Source: Saccharicrinis sp963667815
GTDB taxonomy: Bacteria; Bacteroidota; Bacteroidia; Bacteroidales; Marinilabiliaceae
Reading direction: 5' to 3' (one strand)
Assembly: GCA_963667815.1 (NCBI GenBank)
Contig: OY764021.1
Length of the DNA: 64,000 nt
Shown here: positions 22,116 to 30,337 of the stretch, piece by piece
Numbering within the stretch: position 1 is the stretch's first letter
Layout of the letters: every line of letters starts with the position of its first letter
Notes under the pieces: generated by a model
The model's input: the letters and a program-made list of their open reading frames with translations, nothing else
Told to the model about the DNA's origin: nothing
Databases searched by the model: none
Translations under genes and position numbers: made by a program

Positions 22116-23123
22116 ATGAGTAAGGAAATTGCTAATAATACTCAGTATAGGATTGATTCAAGAGTAATCAATTTATTTATATTGATTGGTATTGTTGCTG
22201 TAGGGATTTTAAGTTATCAGTTTTATACTTATAAGCCTCAATCTAATGTTGATTTTGTGGTGCTGGGTGATCATCCGAAAGTAAATGAGATGATTAAGTT
22301 TGAAAATAAGACTTATGGTAAGCATGTATTTAGGTGGGATTTTGGAGATAGTAGTAAAATTTCTGTTCGAAGATCTCCAGTGCATATTTATAAAAATTCA
22401 GGAGAATATCAGGTGTGTTTGATGGTGGATAATCAATATGAAAAAAATGTAACGGTTAATGTAATTGATGAGTTTGTTGTTGCACCTAAGAATGTAATGC
22501 CTAGGATTATTGGTCCAACAACGGTATATGCAAATAAAAAAATTACCCTTACTTGTCCAACTGCTAATGTAAGTAGTTATGCCTGGTATGTTGGTGACCA
22601 GAGGGCACCTTTGGGATTTCGTAAGCAGTTTTCGTATGTTTTTAAAAAACCAGGTTATAAAAATGTGGTTTTAGTTGTAAATGGAGAGAGTAGATATAGT
22701 GTAAAAAAGAGTATCTACGTTAAACAGCGGAAAAATACGAAAGTTAAAGATATAGTTAAAGAAATTGAAGAGGATACTGTTGAAGAAGTATTTATTCCGG
22801 AAAAGCCTGATTTGTATTCGCGAATTGATGAATTAAAAGCTAAGGAAGAAGATGTTTGGATTTTACCTCCGGATAGTAAACTGCAAGTAGAGTTGGTTAA
22901 TATTTTATCGAATGACGGTGATCAAAATGATTTTGTTAAGTATTTGAGTAATGGAGCGGATTATAAAATGGTAATGGCTAACCAAAATTATATAACATTT
23001 AGTGAATTAGTAAAAGAGTTGAAAGGAAATGAATTTGTTATTAAGGAGTTTTCAACTCTAAGAAATAGAAATAGAATAACCAAGTTAACCTTAAGGTATC
23101 GAATTAAAAGGAGATTTTTATAA
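22116..23123 (+). CDS. Single-pass membrane protein with two PKD-like domains, candidate TssP
   Basis: 335 residues. One transmembrane helix near the N-terminus (about 18-40, NLFILIGIVAVGILSYQFYT) puts the remainder in the periplasm. Residues about 47-115 form a PKD domain (FRWDFGDSS, YKNSGEYQVCLMV) and about 125-200 a second Ig/PKD-like domain. After an acidic linker a small C-terminal domain ends in basic residues (LRYRIKRRFL). Bacteroidota T6SSs replace the TssJLM envelope complex with TssN-TssR; a PKD-bearing inner-membrane protein here is a good candidate for TssP, though I cannot confirm the letter. Its stop overlaps the tssK start as TAATG, indicating translational coupling. Confidence 0.72.
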   Translation: MSKEIANNTQYRIDSRVINLFILIGIVAVGILSYQFYTYKPQSNVDFVVLGDHPKVNEMIKFENKTYGKHVFRWDFGDSSKISVRRSPVHIYKNSGEYQVCLMVDNQYEKNVTVNVIDEFVVAPKNVMPRIIGPTTVYANKKITLTCPTANVSSYAWYVGDQRAPLGFRKQFSYVFKKPGYKNVVLVVNGESRYSVKKSIYVKQRKNTKVKDIVKEIEEDTVEEVFIPEKPDLYSRIDELKAKEEDVWILPPDSKLQVELVNILSNDGDQNDFVKYLSNGADYKMVMANQNYITFSELVKELKGNEFVIKEFSTLRNRNRITKLTLRYRIKRRFL

Positions 23124-24283
23124 TGGAGCGTTTAATGAATAGAAGTAAAATATACAGGCCGGTTAATTGGCTTGATGGGATGAATATTAATCAAACTCAT
23201 TTTGTACTGGAGCAAATGAGTAATTTGTCTTTGCAGATGTCTGTTTTGCAATCCTGTATATCTCCATTTAATTACGGACTTATTATAAATGACAATAAAA
23301 TTAATGATTGTATTTGGATTGATGTGAATGATAACATTGGTGTAAATGTTGAGTTGAATCATGTTAAGGTGCTTTTTCCTAATGGGTATTTGCTGGAGAT
23401 TGAAGGTCGGGATGAGAATCTCGGTGTATATTATGCTTCCATTCCTAAAGTGGAAGAAGAATGTGTTATTGTGTTAAGTGTGGCAGCAGATAAAAGAATG
23501 CCTTTTGGTAATCCAGACCCTGAAGAATTGCCAATAAGAAAACCATATATAGTACCAGATGTAAGAGTTTCGGTTGTTAGTGTGGATGAGATGAGTCAAT
23601 CTTTTTATGGGGAACATTGTGTTGTGTTAGGCCGACTTTTAAATAATGATGGTTCATGGCTTGTTGATGTTGATTATATTCCACCAGTTCATAATATTGC
23701 AAGTTTTCCTAAATTGGTAAGAGTTCATCAGAATTTTGAAAATTATTTGAGTAGTATTGAGCGAAGTACAACTGAAGTAATACAGAAAATCAGACAAAAA
23801 AATCAGACGAATGAATTATCCTCAATATTGTTAGATGTATCATTGCATTTAAATATGTTTCTGGTAAATGAGATTACTGTTTATAAAATGTGTTCATTAT
23901 ATCAAACTCCAATTGAAATGCTACAGAGTTTTATTAAAATGGCTCGTTTAATTAATAATATTTTAGATACATGGCAAGGGTGTGGTAAGGATGAGATGAT
24001 GACTTATTTATCTGATTGGTGTGATATTACACAAGGTGAATTTGAAAAAATGATACAAGGATTGATTCATCATAGATATGATCATAATGATATTAATAAA
24101 TCAGTGAGTCAGGTGGTGGATTTTGCTGATGTTATTAGTGCGATGTATACCGTTTTAGCTAGTTTGGATTATGTTGGTAAGAAGATTGAAACCAATTTGT
24201 TTGTAGCTGAGGAAAAAGCTGAGGAAAAAGAAACGGGGGGAACTGTCAGGAAAAAGAGAAAGTTTAGTTTGCTAGGAAACTGA
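23123..24283 (+). CDS. tssK: T6SS baseplate subunit TssK
   Basis: 386 residues. The N-terminus PVNWLDGMNINQTHFVLEQM is the TssK signature (W-x-x-G-M ... HF), the region that in phage terms is the receptor-binding-protein shoulder. The C-terminal part is helical, and the protein ends in a basic tail (VRKKRKFSLLGN) after an acidic spacer (EEKAEEKETG). TssK links the baseplate to the membrane complex. Its start overlaps the previous stop by one base. Confidence 0.87.
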   Translation: MERLMNRSKIYRPVNWLDGMNINQTHFVLEQMSNLSLQMSVLQSCISPFNYGLIINDNKINDCIWIDVNDNIGVNVELNHVKVLFPNGYLLEIEGRDENLGVYYASIPKVEEECVIVLSVAADKRMPFGNPDPEELPIRKPYIVPDVRVSVVSVDEMSQSFYGEHCVVLGRLLNNDGSWLVDVDYIPPVHNIASFPKLVRVHQNFENYLSSIERSTTEVIQKIRQKNQTNELSSILLDVSLHLNMFLVNEITVYKMCSLYQTPIEMLQSFIKMARLINNILDTWQGCGKDEMMTYLSDWCDITQGEFEKMIQGLIHHRYDHNDINKSVSQVVDFADVISAMYTVLASLDYVGKKIETNLFVAEEKAEEKETGGTVRKKRKFSLLGN

Positions 24284-24444
24284 TTAAGAAATTATAGCTC
24301 TGAGCTTATGTAAAACACAAATATAGAAGTGAATGAGGCGGTAATTTTGCATGTAAGTTTTCAATTCGTATATATAAATCTTTTTTACCAGAAGTAATTG
24401 CATTGATACTGAAAATGTAATTGCTATATCAAACTTAACAAGGT

Positions 24445-24954
24445 ATGAAACCATTAAACAGAGCGCAAAGAAATAAAGCGTTTTTAATTTATTTTCTACT
24501 ATTTCTTATAACTAATGCATTTGTGGTAGGGATTGTATTTTTTAATTATAAAGTTCCAGGTGAGGAAAATCAATTTCTGCATAAAAAGATAGATTATCTG
24601 TCGCTAAAAACAGAGGAGCAAAAAGATTTTCTTCAGAAAATGAATCGTGTAAAATCGTTGCTTGATACAATGGATGCACCTGGTGTTAGTCGTGAATATA
24701 TTGAACAGCTTATAAGTACTGAATTGGCATTTATGAGAACGAATTATGCAGCAACGGATTCGACCTACTTAAGTGGAGTTTATAATAATATTATTGTAAC
24801 CTATCTGGAACTTAAAGTTGCTAAATCTCAGTTAATGGAGTTGGATGATGCTAAGTCGGATATTGATACTTATGTTGAAACAATAGATAAGCTTAATGAT
24901 AAGCTAAAGGAGGTTGAGCGGGATTTAGATATTTGTCGTCAGTTAAATCGATAA
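24445..24954 (+). CDS. tssO: T6SS membrane protein TssO
   Basis: 169 residues: a short basic N-terminus, one transmembrane helix (about 13-34, AFLIYFLLFLITNAFVVGIV), then a long helical, coiled-coil-prone periplasmic part rich in Asp, Glu and Lys (TYVETIDKLNDKLKEVERDL). This architecture and the location after tssK match TssO of the Bacteroidota T6SS envelope complex. It is 161 bases after tssK and may have its own promoter. Confidence 0.78.
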   Translation: MKPLNRAQRNKAFLIYFLLFLITNAFVVGIVFFNYKVPGEENQFLHKKIDYLSLKTEEQKDFLQKMNRVKSLLDTMDAPGVSREYIEQLISTELAFMRTNYAATDSTYLSGVYNNIIVTYLELKVAKSQLMELDDAKSDIDTYVETIDKLNDKLKEVERDLDICRQLNR

Positions 24955-25226
24955 AATATAAAAAAAATAAGGTGCTGTAGTAAAATAGTAACCGGCATGA
25001 AGATTATCTAATATATCGCCCTGGCTTTTAAATATAAAGTACAGTTGATATTTAAGATTCTATTTTCAATGCGGAAAGTAGTGAAGTTGCTACTGAAAAG
25101 ATCTTTGACATATTGAACCTAATCCTTATTAGAATAATGTAGTAGTTATTCTATGAGAGTATAAGATATATCAGGAATGAAGGCTGGTATTCTTTTTTTT
25201 GTATGTGTTTGTAGTGATAAGGAAAA
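24955..25226. other. Intergenic region between tssO and tssN
   Basis: Convergent spacer with no supported gene. The remaining sequence is AT-rich; short open frames here are antisense to tssN or lack a recognisable product. Confidence 0.4.
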
Positions 25227-25265
25227 TATACTCCCCTTGTGAATTTGAAAAAAAAGGGGAGTATA
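25227..25265 (-). terminator. Terminator of the lipoprotein-tssG-tssN operon
   Basis: Perfect 12-bp inverted repeat TATACTCCCCTT / AAGGGGAGTATA around a 15-base loop, 18 bases downstream of the tssN stop on the reverse strand and followed there by ATTTTCC. It may also stop transcripts arriving from tssO. Confidence 0.7.
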
Positions 25266-25282
25266 GGGGTGAATGTATTTGC

Positions 25283-26149
25283 TTATATAACTCTTTCACA
25301 TACAATGCAGTGGTTTTCTTTAATGGAATTTCTTGCTATGGTTTGATCTACGTTTACCATCTTCCAGGATCCTATAAATTTAGGCTTTCGGTAAAATATC
25401 CATCCGAATTCATTGGAATTATCTTGGGGTTTGTACTGAATTGTTGATTCTGGGTGTTTTTGGTTGTAATCATTTATAAAGTGATAGAAGAATTTACCAA
25501 AATCCATATTTTCAGGTGCTTTTACCATAAAGCGTGATGTTTTCTTTTCGTTAATGTGTTTGCTTACTTCTAGTTTTATGAGTGTTGGATTTTTAAGTTC
25601 TTCAATTTTAGGTTGAACATATGCTGACTTTAAAGGATATTCCCATTTTTTATATATAGCAAGGGGTATTTGTATGGCACTGTTGAATAGTTCTATAAAT
25701 AACCAGGGTAGCATAAAGGTATATGTACCAGTTAAGAAAAAATAATGTAGGTTTTTTATCCCCCAATGTCCTGCTATTTGAATAAATACAATGGAACCAA
25801 CTAATTGTACAATTAAGGAAAAAAGAAACTGAGCCAACCATTTGTTTTTATCTTCCCATGTAAATACTTTGTTTAAAGCGGAAACGTGAATGATTCCAAA
25901 AATAAGAGTAAATGCCTGTAGTGTTATGTAGTTTGGCATAAAGCGTTTTGAAACAATGTTCTCAAAACTAAAAACAGAAAGAATAGCAAATGCAAGTGCT
26001 CCGATTAGTGAATATATAATCGTTTTTTTCTTGTCTTTGGTAATAAGCTTTTTTATTCCTTTTACAAAGGCTATTATAGCAGCTCCAAATAAGAACATTA
26101 TAATGCTAATGGTTTGAATGTCGCCATTTAGTAAACTTTTAATAATCAT
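25283..26149 (-). CDS. tssN: T6SS membrane protein TssN
   Basis: 288 residues with about five hydrophobic helices in the first 170 residues (ISIIMFLFGAAIIAFV, IIYSLIGALAFAILSVF, ITLQAFTLIFGIIHV, FLFSLIVQLVGSIVFI and YTFMLPWLFIELF), then a cytoplasmic or periplasmic soluble domain ending in CIVCERVI. The polytopic N-terminus plus soluble C-terminal domain is the TssN layout of Bacteroidota T6SS, where it takes part in the inner-membrane complex. It starts five bases after the tssG stop. Confidence 0.82.
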   Translation of the reverse strand: MIIKSLLNGDIQTISIIMFLFGAAIIAFVKGIKKLITKDKKKTIIYSLIGALAFAILSVFSFENIVSKRFMPNYITLQAFTLIFGIIHVSALNKVFTWEDKNKWLAQFLFSLIVQLVGSIVFIQIAGHWGIKNLHYFFLTGTYTFMLPWLFIELFNSAIQIPLAIYKKWEYPLKSAYVQPKIEELKNPTLIKLEVSKHINEKKTSRFMVKAPENMDFGKFFYHFINDYNQKHPESTIQYKPQDNSNEFGWIFYRKPKFIGSWKMVNVDQTIARNSIKENHCIVCERVI

Positions 26150-26154
26150 AAGGC

Positions 26155-27075
26155 TTAGTTTTTTAAGATTTGTAATGTTGTTGAGTGGCCCAAAATGCCA
26201 AAGTTTTCTTTTGTTTGTTTGTAATTAGGTTTTACGTTTATTTCATATTCTAACTCAATAGGAAGAAAGTATTCAAAATATAGTGTAATGAATTTGTAGT
26301 AGTAACCATTTATAGAGTATTCTGGTAGTTCTTGATCTGATATGTTGTAAATATTAAAATCTATAAGCGGTAGTTGATCAGAACCATTTCCTATAATGAA
26401 ATTTTGTCCAAGTATTACGTCCTGTTTCTGGTTTTTTTGGGGTGTATTTATTTCCTTCCATCCTCTATTATAAGTAATATCTTTTTGTAAATGATGAGAT
26501 AGTAGCTGAATGATTCTCTTTACATTACCTTTGATGTTTTTGCAATAAGGAAGAGTGTGAAGCATAAAAATAAACTGTTCGTCCCTAATCCAGGATTCTA
26601 AATCCCAGAATTGCATAAAAAATGAACGGAACTCATGACTATTGTTGATAAGGTTTTTTTCTTTGTCTTCTATTTTAATTAAAAATTGAAAAATGTGATT
26701 TTCAAAAGGTTTAAAAAATAAACGAGCTTCAGACTCCTCTTTCTTTTGCTTTTTGTGAGATTTAAGTAAGTTTTTTACTGAAATTTTCTTTTCGTTTTCA
26801 ATGGTCTCAGGATGGAAAAGACCTTCTGGTAGCATATCATATAGACCGTTTCTTGAAATGGATATGTCTAGTGTTTTATTTTCTAAATTGTAATTAGCCC
26901 GGTGTACGTCATTTCTGTATGGTCGATTAAAACTACTTGTGTAATTGCATTGAATAGATGTTTTGTCTATACCTGCATCACTTAATAAACTACCTATTAC
27001 TTCTGCTTTTAAATTAAGCTGAAGTTTGTTTATAACCTGAGTTACTTGCTCTAAGTGTGTATCTGTGTTACTCAT
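26155..27075 (-). CDS. tssG: T6SS baseplate subunit TssG
   Basis: 306 residues. The SRNGLYDMLPEGLFHPETIE segment near residue 75-95 is the TssG-type motif of Bacteroidota, and the C-terminus has the beta-rich family pattern. TssG joins TssF, TssE and TssK in the baseplate wedge. Its start overlaps the stop of the upstream lipoprotein gene by four bases (ATGA). It is separated from tssE/tssF but in the same cluster. Confidence 0.8.
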   Translation of the reverse strand: MSNTDTHLEQVTQVINKLQLNLKAEVIGSLLSDAGIDKTSIQCNYTSSFNRPYRNDVHRANYNLENKTLDISISRNGLYDMLPEGLFHPETIENEKKISVKNLLKSHKKQKKEESEARLFFKPFENHIFQFLIKIEDKEKNLINNSHEFRSFFMQFWDLESWIRDEQFIFMLHTLPYCKNIKGNVKRIIQLLSHHLQKDITYNRGWKEINTPQKNQKQDVILGQNFIIGNGSDQLPLIDFNIYNISDQELPEYSINGYYYKFITLYFEYFLPIELEYEINVKPNYKQTKENFGILGHSTTLQILKN

Positions 27076-27596
27076 TGAATATATAGTTTAGCATTTGATA
27101 ATATTTTAATTTGGCTCAAGGTGTCTTTAATTTGATAATATTTTAAATCGCCGTTTAAAGAAGCTGAAGCGAAGTGTTTGTTTTTAAGATATATACCAAT
27201 GGATTTTGTATTGCTGTTTTTTTCTTCAAAGAAAATTAAGTCACCTTCTTTTAAATAGTTTGTGTCTCGATAAAGGAAGACATTTTTGCTTTTTTTGATT
27301 TCATTGTAGCTAAAAGGTAGTGTTATATTATACTGTTTGTAGCAAATGAAATTAATGAATAAAATAGGGTATGTTATTGATTTGAAATCTAATGAATCTT
27401 TTGTGCTGTTCCAGTTTTCTAAATTTCTATAGAAACGCAAATTGCAAATGCTGTCGGAGGGAACGTTTATTAAGTTAGAGAATTTTTTTTGTAATGTGCT
27501 TTGTTGGTTATAGTCTATTGTTTCGGTATGATGAACAACCTTTGGGCTGCAGTTGTATAGTGTTAATATTATAAACAAAATAAAATAGCTTTTCAT
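27072..27596 (-). CDS. Lipoprotein with degenerate NlpC/P60-like domain, T6SS-linked
   Basis: 174 residues. The N-terminus is a lipoprotein signal (MKSYFILFIILTLYNCSPK, lipobox Cys at 16). Residues about 85-150 follow the NlpC/P60 pattern (NITLPFSYNEI, then LKEGDLIFFEEKN, then IGIYLKNKHFASAS). The usual DCSG cysteine and the HVGIYL histidine are both absent (YPILF and KSIGIYL instead). It is probably a non-catalytic outer- or inner-membrane-anchored binding protein. It is the first gene of a translationally coupled operon with tssG and tssN, so it is likely a structural T6SS part; TssQ is one possibility but I cannot confirm it. Confidence 0.65.
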   Translation of the reverse strand: MKSYFILFIILTLYNCSPKVVHHTETIDYNQQSTLQKKFSNLINVPSDSICNLRFYRNLENWNSTKDSLDFKSITYPILFINFICYKQYNITLPFSYNEIKKSKNVFLYRDTNYLKEGDLIFFEEKNSNTKSIGIYLKNKHFASASLNGDLKYYQIKDTLSQIKILSNAKLYIQ

Positions 27597-27632
27597 TTTA
27601 ATTAGGTTTTAGGTATGATAATATGTTAGATA

Positions 27633-27640
27633 CAAAAATA
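27633..27640 (-). promoter_or_regulatory. -7 element of the lipoprotein-tssG-tssN operon
   Basis: TATTTTTG on the reverse strand, 36 bases before the lipoprotein start; no strong -33 partner is seen. Confidence 0.5.
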
Positions 27641-27829
27641 TAAAATAATGTTATTAAAACCATTTTTTATTAAGATAATATATGTGGTTTTATGAAATAT
27701 ATAATATTTGTAACATCTATTGAGTTAAGCTTTTAAGTGTATATTTTGATTTTGGAATGTAGTAGTGGTGTATGTAGTAAAAAATGCAAAATAAAAATAT
27801 TTTAATAGTAACATAAAACTAAAATGTGT

Positions 27830-27837
27830 TATATTTG
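27830..27837 (+). promoter_or_regulatory. -7 element of the first hcp gene
   Basis: TATATTTG fits TAnnTTTG, 48 bases upstream of the tssD start. The leader is almost pure A/T, as is common for strongly expressed Bacteroidota genes. Confidence 0.6.
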
Positions 27838-27885
27838 TTTTATACTTTTTTATATAAATTATATTAATTAATTAAATTTTAAATT

Positions 27886-28272
27886 ATGTCATTTAAAGCA
27901 AAATTAAATGTTGGCGGAACGGAAATGAATGTTCTTTCTTGTAGTTATGATTTAACTCAAGAGGTGGATGCAACAGGTCGTCCATCATCTGTTACTCGCG
28001 GAGGTAGAATCAAATTAGCAGTTGAAAGTACTGGGGGAACTGAACTGTTTGAGTGGATGTGTAATAACTTTGAAAGAAAAGATGGTACGATTACCTTTTA
28101 TAAAAGAGATACAGATTCAAAACAAAAAGAACTGGCATTTACAGAAGGTTACTTAGTTAAGTATGAAGAAAAGTTTAACTCTGTTGATAATATGCCTATG
28201 TCTGAAGCTTTTGTTATTTCTGCTCGCGAAATAAAAATGGGTAATGGTGAGCATGTTAATGAATGGGTGTAA
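27886..28272 (+). CDS. tssD: T6SS tube protein TssD/Hcp, copy 1
   Basis: 128 residues of the Bacteroidota Hcp type. It starts MSFKAKLNVGGTEMNVLSCS and contains the conserved RGGRIKLAVESTGGTELFEW and the C-terminal SEAFVISAREIKMG. Hcp hexamers stack into the inner tube that is expelled by sheath contraction and carries effectors in its lumen. It has its own promoter and a structured 3' region with a terminator, so it is a single-gene unit that can be expressed at high level. The paralogue at 28718 shares this pattern. Confidence 0.93.
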   Translation: MSFKAKLNVGGTEMNVLSCSYDLTQEVDATGRPSSVTRGGRIKLAVESTGGTELFEWMCNNFERKDGTITFYKRDTDSKQKELAFTEGYLVKYEEKFNSVDNMPMSEAFVISAREIKMGNGEHVNEWV

Positions 28273-28293
28273 TAAGTAACTTCTTATTACAAA

Positions 28294-28432
28294 GAAGGAC
28301 GACATTGCACTGTCGCCCTTCGTGAAATTGTCAGGATGTCTGCAACATTCTAACGGTGTAAAGGTAAAACTTTATTATTAGAAATTACTATCCTGACAGC
28401 TTGTGCTGTCACATTTATTGTGACAGCGTTTT
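28294..28432 (+). terminator. Structured 3' region of hcp1 ending in a terminator
   Basis: Three nested elements: a stem GAAGGACGACA / TGTCGCCCTTC at 28294-28321; a long-range pairing GTCAGGAT (28330-28337) with ATCCTGAC (28390-28397); and a final stem GCTGTCAC / GTGACAGC at 28405-28427 followed by GTTTT. The last is a plausible terminator; the first two could stabilise the hcp messenger or form a small RNA. Confidence 0.65.
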
Positions 28433-28717
28433 ATCTGTAGTTTCAAGTTTTTGTAGTTAAGTAAAATATTGATCACTAAAGCGAATTATGATCGTACAGC
28501 TGTGTGCTTAATAATTTGTTTTAATCAAGCCGGTTTCATATAAATTGATGTGTTTGTTTGGTCATAGAGATTCAATTCTTTGTGAGTTGAAGAGTGGTAG
28601 TGTACAACTAATTTAAGGTTGGAGGAAATAGGAAAACGTGTGCCGTGGCTTTTTATTTTTTACTCTGAATCTGCAAACTATTTTAAGTTTAACAAACTAT
28701 AACCTGTATAAAAAACT
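28433..28717 (+). other. Intergenic leader of the second hcp gene
   Basis: 285 bases without a gene, containing the promoter of the second hcp transcription unit. No strong consensus promoter was recognised. Confidence 0.35.
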
Positions 28718-29113
28718 ATGTCTTTTTTATCTACTTTAACAATTGATGATACTGACTATAAAGTGCTGAAATGTCATTTCGGTATGAATCAGTCTATCGC
28801 AAAAAACGGAATGGCTATTCAAAATCCAACGGGAGGGGGATTGATTGATATTATAATTGAGTCAACTTCGAGTACAGATTTATTTGATTGGATGGTAAGT
28901 GCCAATAAAAAGAAAAATGGGAGCATTACTTTTTATCGGAGAGATGCTATGTCTCGTTTAAAGCGATTGGATTTTACGGATGCCTTATGTGTTCGATATG
29001 ATGAAGATTTTGATCATGATGGAGCCAGTCCAATGACAACACGTGTTACAATTTCAGCCAGAGAAATTGTTTTAGAAGATGTTACTGTTTCCAATAACTG
29101 GACTGTGATGTAG
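28718..29113 (+). CDS. T6SS tube protein TssD/Hcp, copy 2
   Basis: 131 residues, clearly homologous to hcp1 (start MSFLSTLTIDDTDYKVLKCH; LFDWMVSANKKKNGSITFYR; VTISAREIVL). It is more diverged than a recent duplicate, including an insertion AKNGMAIQNPTGGG. Located directly upstream of a putative effector and its immunity candidate (18 bases), it may be a dedicated tube or carrier subunit for that effector, as some Hcp proteins bind cargo in their lumen. That role is inference. Confidence 0.88.
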   Translation: MSFLSTLTIDDTDYKVLKCHFGMNQSIAKNGMAIQNPTGGGLIDIIIESTSSTDLFDWMVSANKKKNGSITFYRRDAMSRLKRLDFTDALCVRYDEDFDHDGASPMTTRVTISAREIVLEDVTVSNNWTVM

Positions 29114-29131
29114 GTTCGTATTGTTTTTAAG

Positions 29132-29743
29132 ATGGAAAACCTCAATAAAGTATTAATTCATATAACTGCTGTACAAACAGGAGATTATTATATGGCTCGT
29201 TCGTATCCTGATGATGATTACAATAATAATGGAAAAATAGAATTGTATAAAGTTCCGGTATATACAATTAATTTAATGAATTTAGATAATACTTCGTCTT
29301 TAATATCGTGGAAAGCATTAAGATTTATGCCGTATTGGAATGACCCATCGCAGCCCTCAAATCATTATAAAACTAAAGGCTGGGTAAATTCAGGGTTGCA
29401 TCAACTTGAGTTTAAACCTATATCTGCATATATTCCAGGTTATAGTACTGCAAATAGAGATTCTCCTTATAAAGGTGCATTTCGATTAAGAAATAGTTTT
29501 TTGATTCATGCTGGTCCGTTACAAATTAATGATGCTGGATGGGGCGCTGCTGGTTGTGTTGAAGTAATTGGAGACTTTAGGGTATTTAAAGCAAATATTT
29601 GTCATTTAGCAGGGTATGATGGGAGAAATTGTGATAAAACATTATTATATATGGTGGGTAATAATCTTTTATATGTAAAAATGGATCAGGCTGAAGTGCC
29701 GGATTTAAAGGTCAATTATTTTAATGAATACAGTGTAAAATAG
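29132..29743 (+). CDS. Putative T6SS effector with YkuD-like Cys/His motif
   Basis: 203 residues, no signal peptide. The C-terminal half has FLIHAGPL (His126) followed by GWGAAGCVEVIG (Cys142), which recalls the H...GxxGC[IV] active-site layout of L,D-transpeptidase (YkuD)-type enzymes acting on peptidoglycan. The first half is rich in Asn, Tyr and Asp and has no known domain. Position supports an effector: Hcp paralogue upstream, lipoprotein (probable immunity) downstream, VgrG further on. Molecular activity is not proven; the enzyme could be a hydrolase or amidase of another Cys/His fold. Confidence 0.55.
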   Translation: MENLNKVLIHITAVQTGDYYMARSYPDDDYNNNGKIELYKVPVYTINLMNLDNTSSLISWKALRFMPYWNDPSQPSNHYKTKGWVNSGLHQLEFKPISAYIPGYSTANRDSPYKGAFRLRNSFLIHAGPLQINDAGWGAAGCVEVIGDFRVFKANICHLAGYDGRNCDKTLLYMVGNNLLYVKMDQAEVPDLKVNYFNEYSVK

Positions 29744-29770
29744 CACATTAAACATTTTATAAATGATAAA

Positions 29771-30337
29771 ATGAAATTTCTTTTATACAATATAATTCCA
29801 GGTAAGTATAATCTTATTAATAACTGGTTGCTTGCCTTATTGATTTTTGTTGGCATTTCGTGTACAAAGAGTGATCAAAAAAGTCAGGCGTTTATATACA
29901 ATCATAAACTTTCAAAAGTAGAAGTAAAAGACACTGTTTTTCGTGAGTGGTCTGATGTGGTAATTCGAGATTTGTTTTATGAACATTTGCATTTGTTGCC
30001 AGACGGTGTTTCTTTGCTGGACTCAGTGTTTTTAAATAATTCTTTTGCTGGAAGATACAATGCTTATAGTGTAGAAATACCTAATACGGATTTGCCTGTG
30101 AGCGTATATCATTTTGTTTTAAAGGATATATCTCCTAAAATAGATGATGGTACTTATCAAATCAGATTTTTATCAAAATATGTTAAGCCTTTTTCTTTTG
30201 TGTTTTATAATAAAGATGGCGTTTTAAATATGTACTGTTTGGATATGCATATTAGAATATTTTGTGATGTGAATGGGATTGCTTTGGAAGATTTTATTCA
30301 TGTAATAATTAATAAAAGCCAGAAGCCAGAAGAATAA
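29771..30337 (+). CDS. Lipoprotein, candidate immunity protein for the upstream effector
   Basis: 188 residues. A hydrophobic helix ends in a lipobox (WLLALLIFVGISC, Cys at about 31), so the protein is a periplasmic lipoprotein. The rest is a mixed alpha/beta domain with no family I recognise. It follows the putative effector by 27 bases. A periplasmic lipoprotein is what would be needed to protect the producer from a peptidoglycan-acting toxin. The last codons (KSQKPEE) run into AGAAGCCAGAAGCCAGAAGA, resembling the repeats that follow, so its natural end may have been altered. Confidence 0.55.
   Translation: MKFLLYNIIPGKYNLINNWLLALLIFVGISCTKSDQKSQAFIYNHKLSKVEVKDTVFREWSDVVIRDLFYEHLHLLPDGVSLLDSVFLNNSFAGRYNAYSVEIPNTDLPVSVYHFVLKDISPKIDDGTYQIRFLSKYVKPFSFVFYNKDGVLNMYCLDMHIRIFCDVNGIALEDFIHVIINKSQKPEE

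Noticed and set aside
25199..25447. 82-codon forward open frame near the tssO/tssN junction
   Set aside because: It overlaps the tssN 3' end and the terminator hairpin on the opposite strand; the product looks random.
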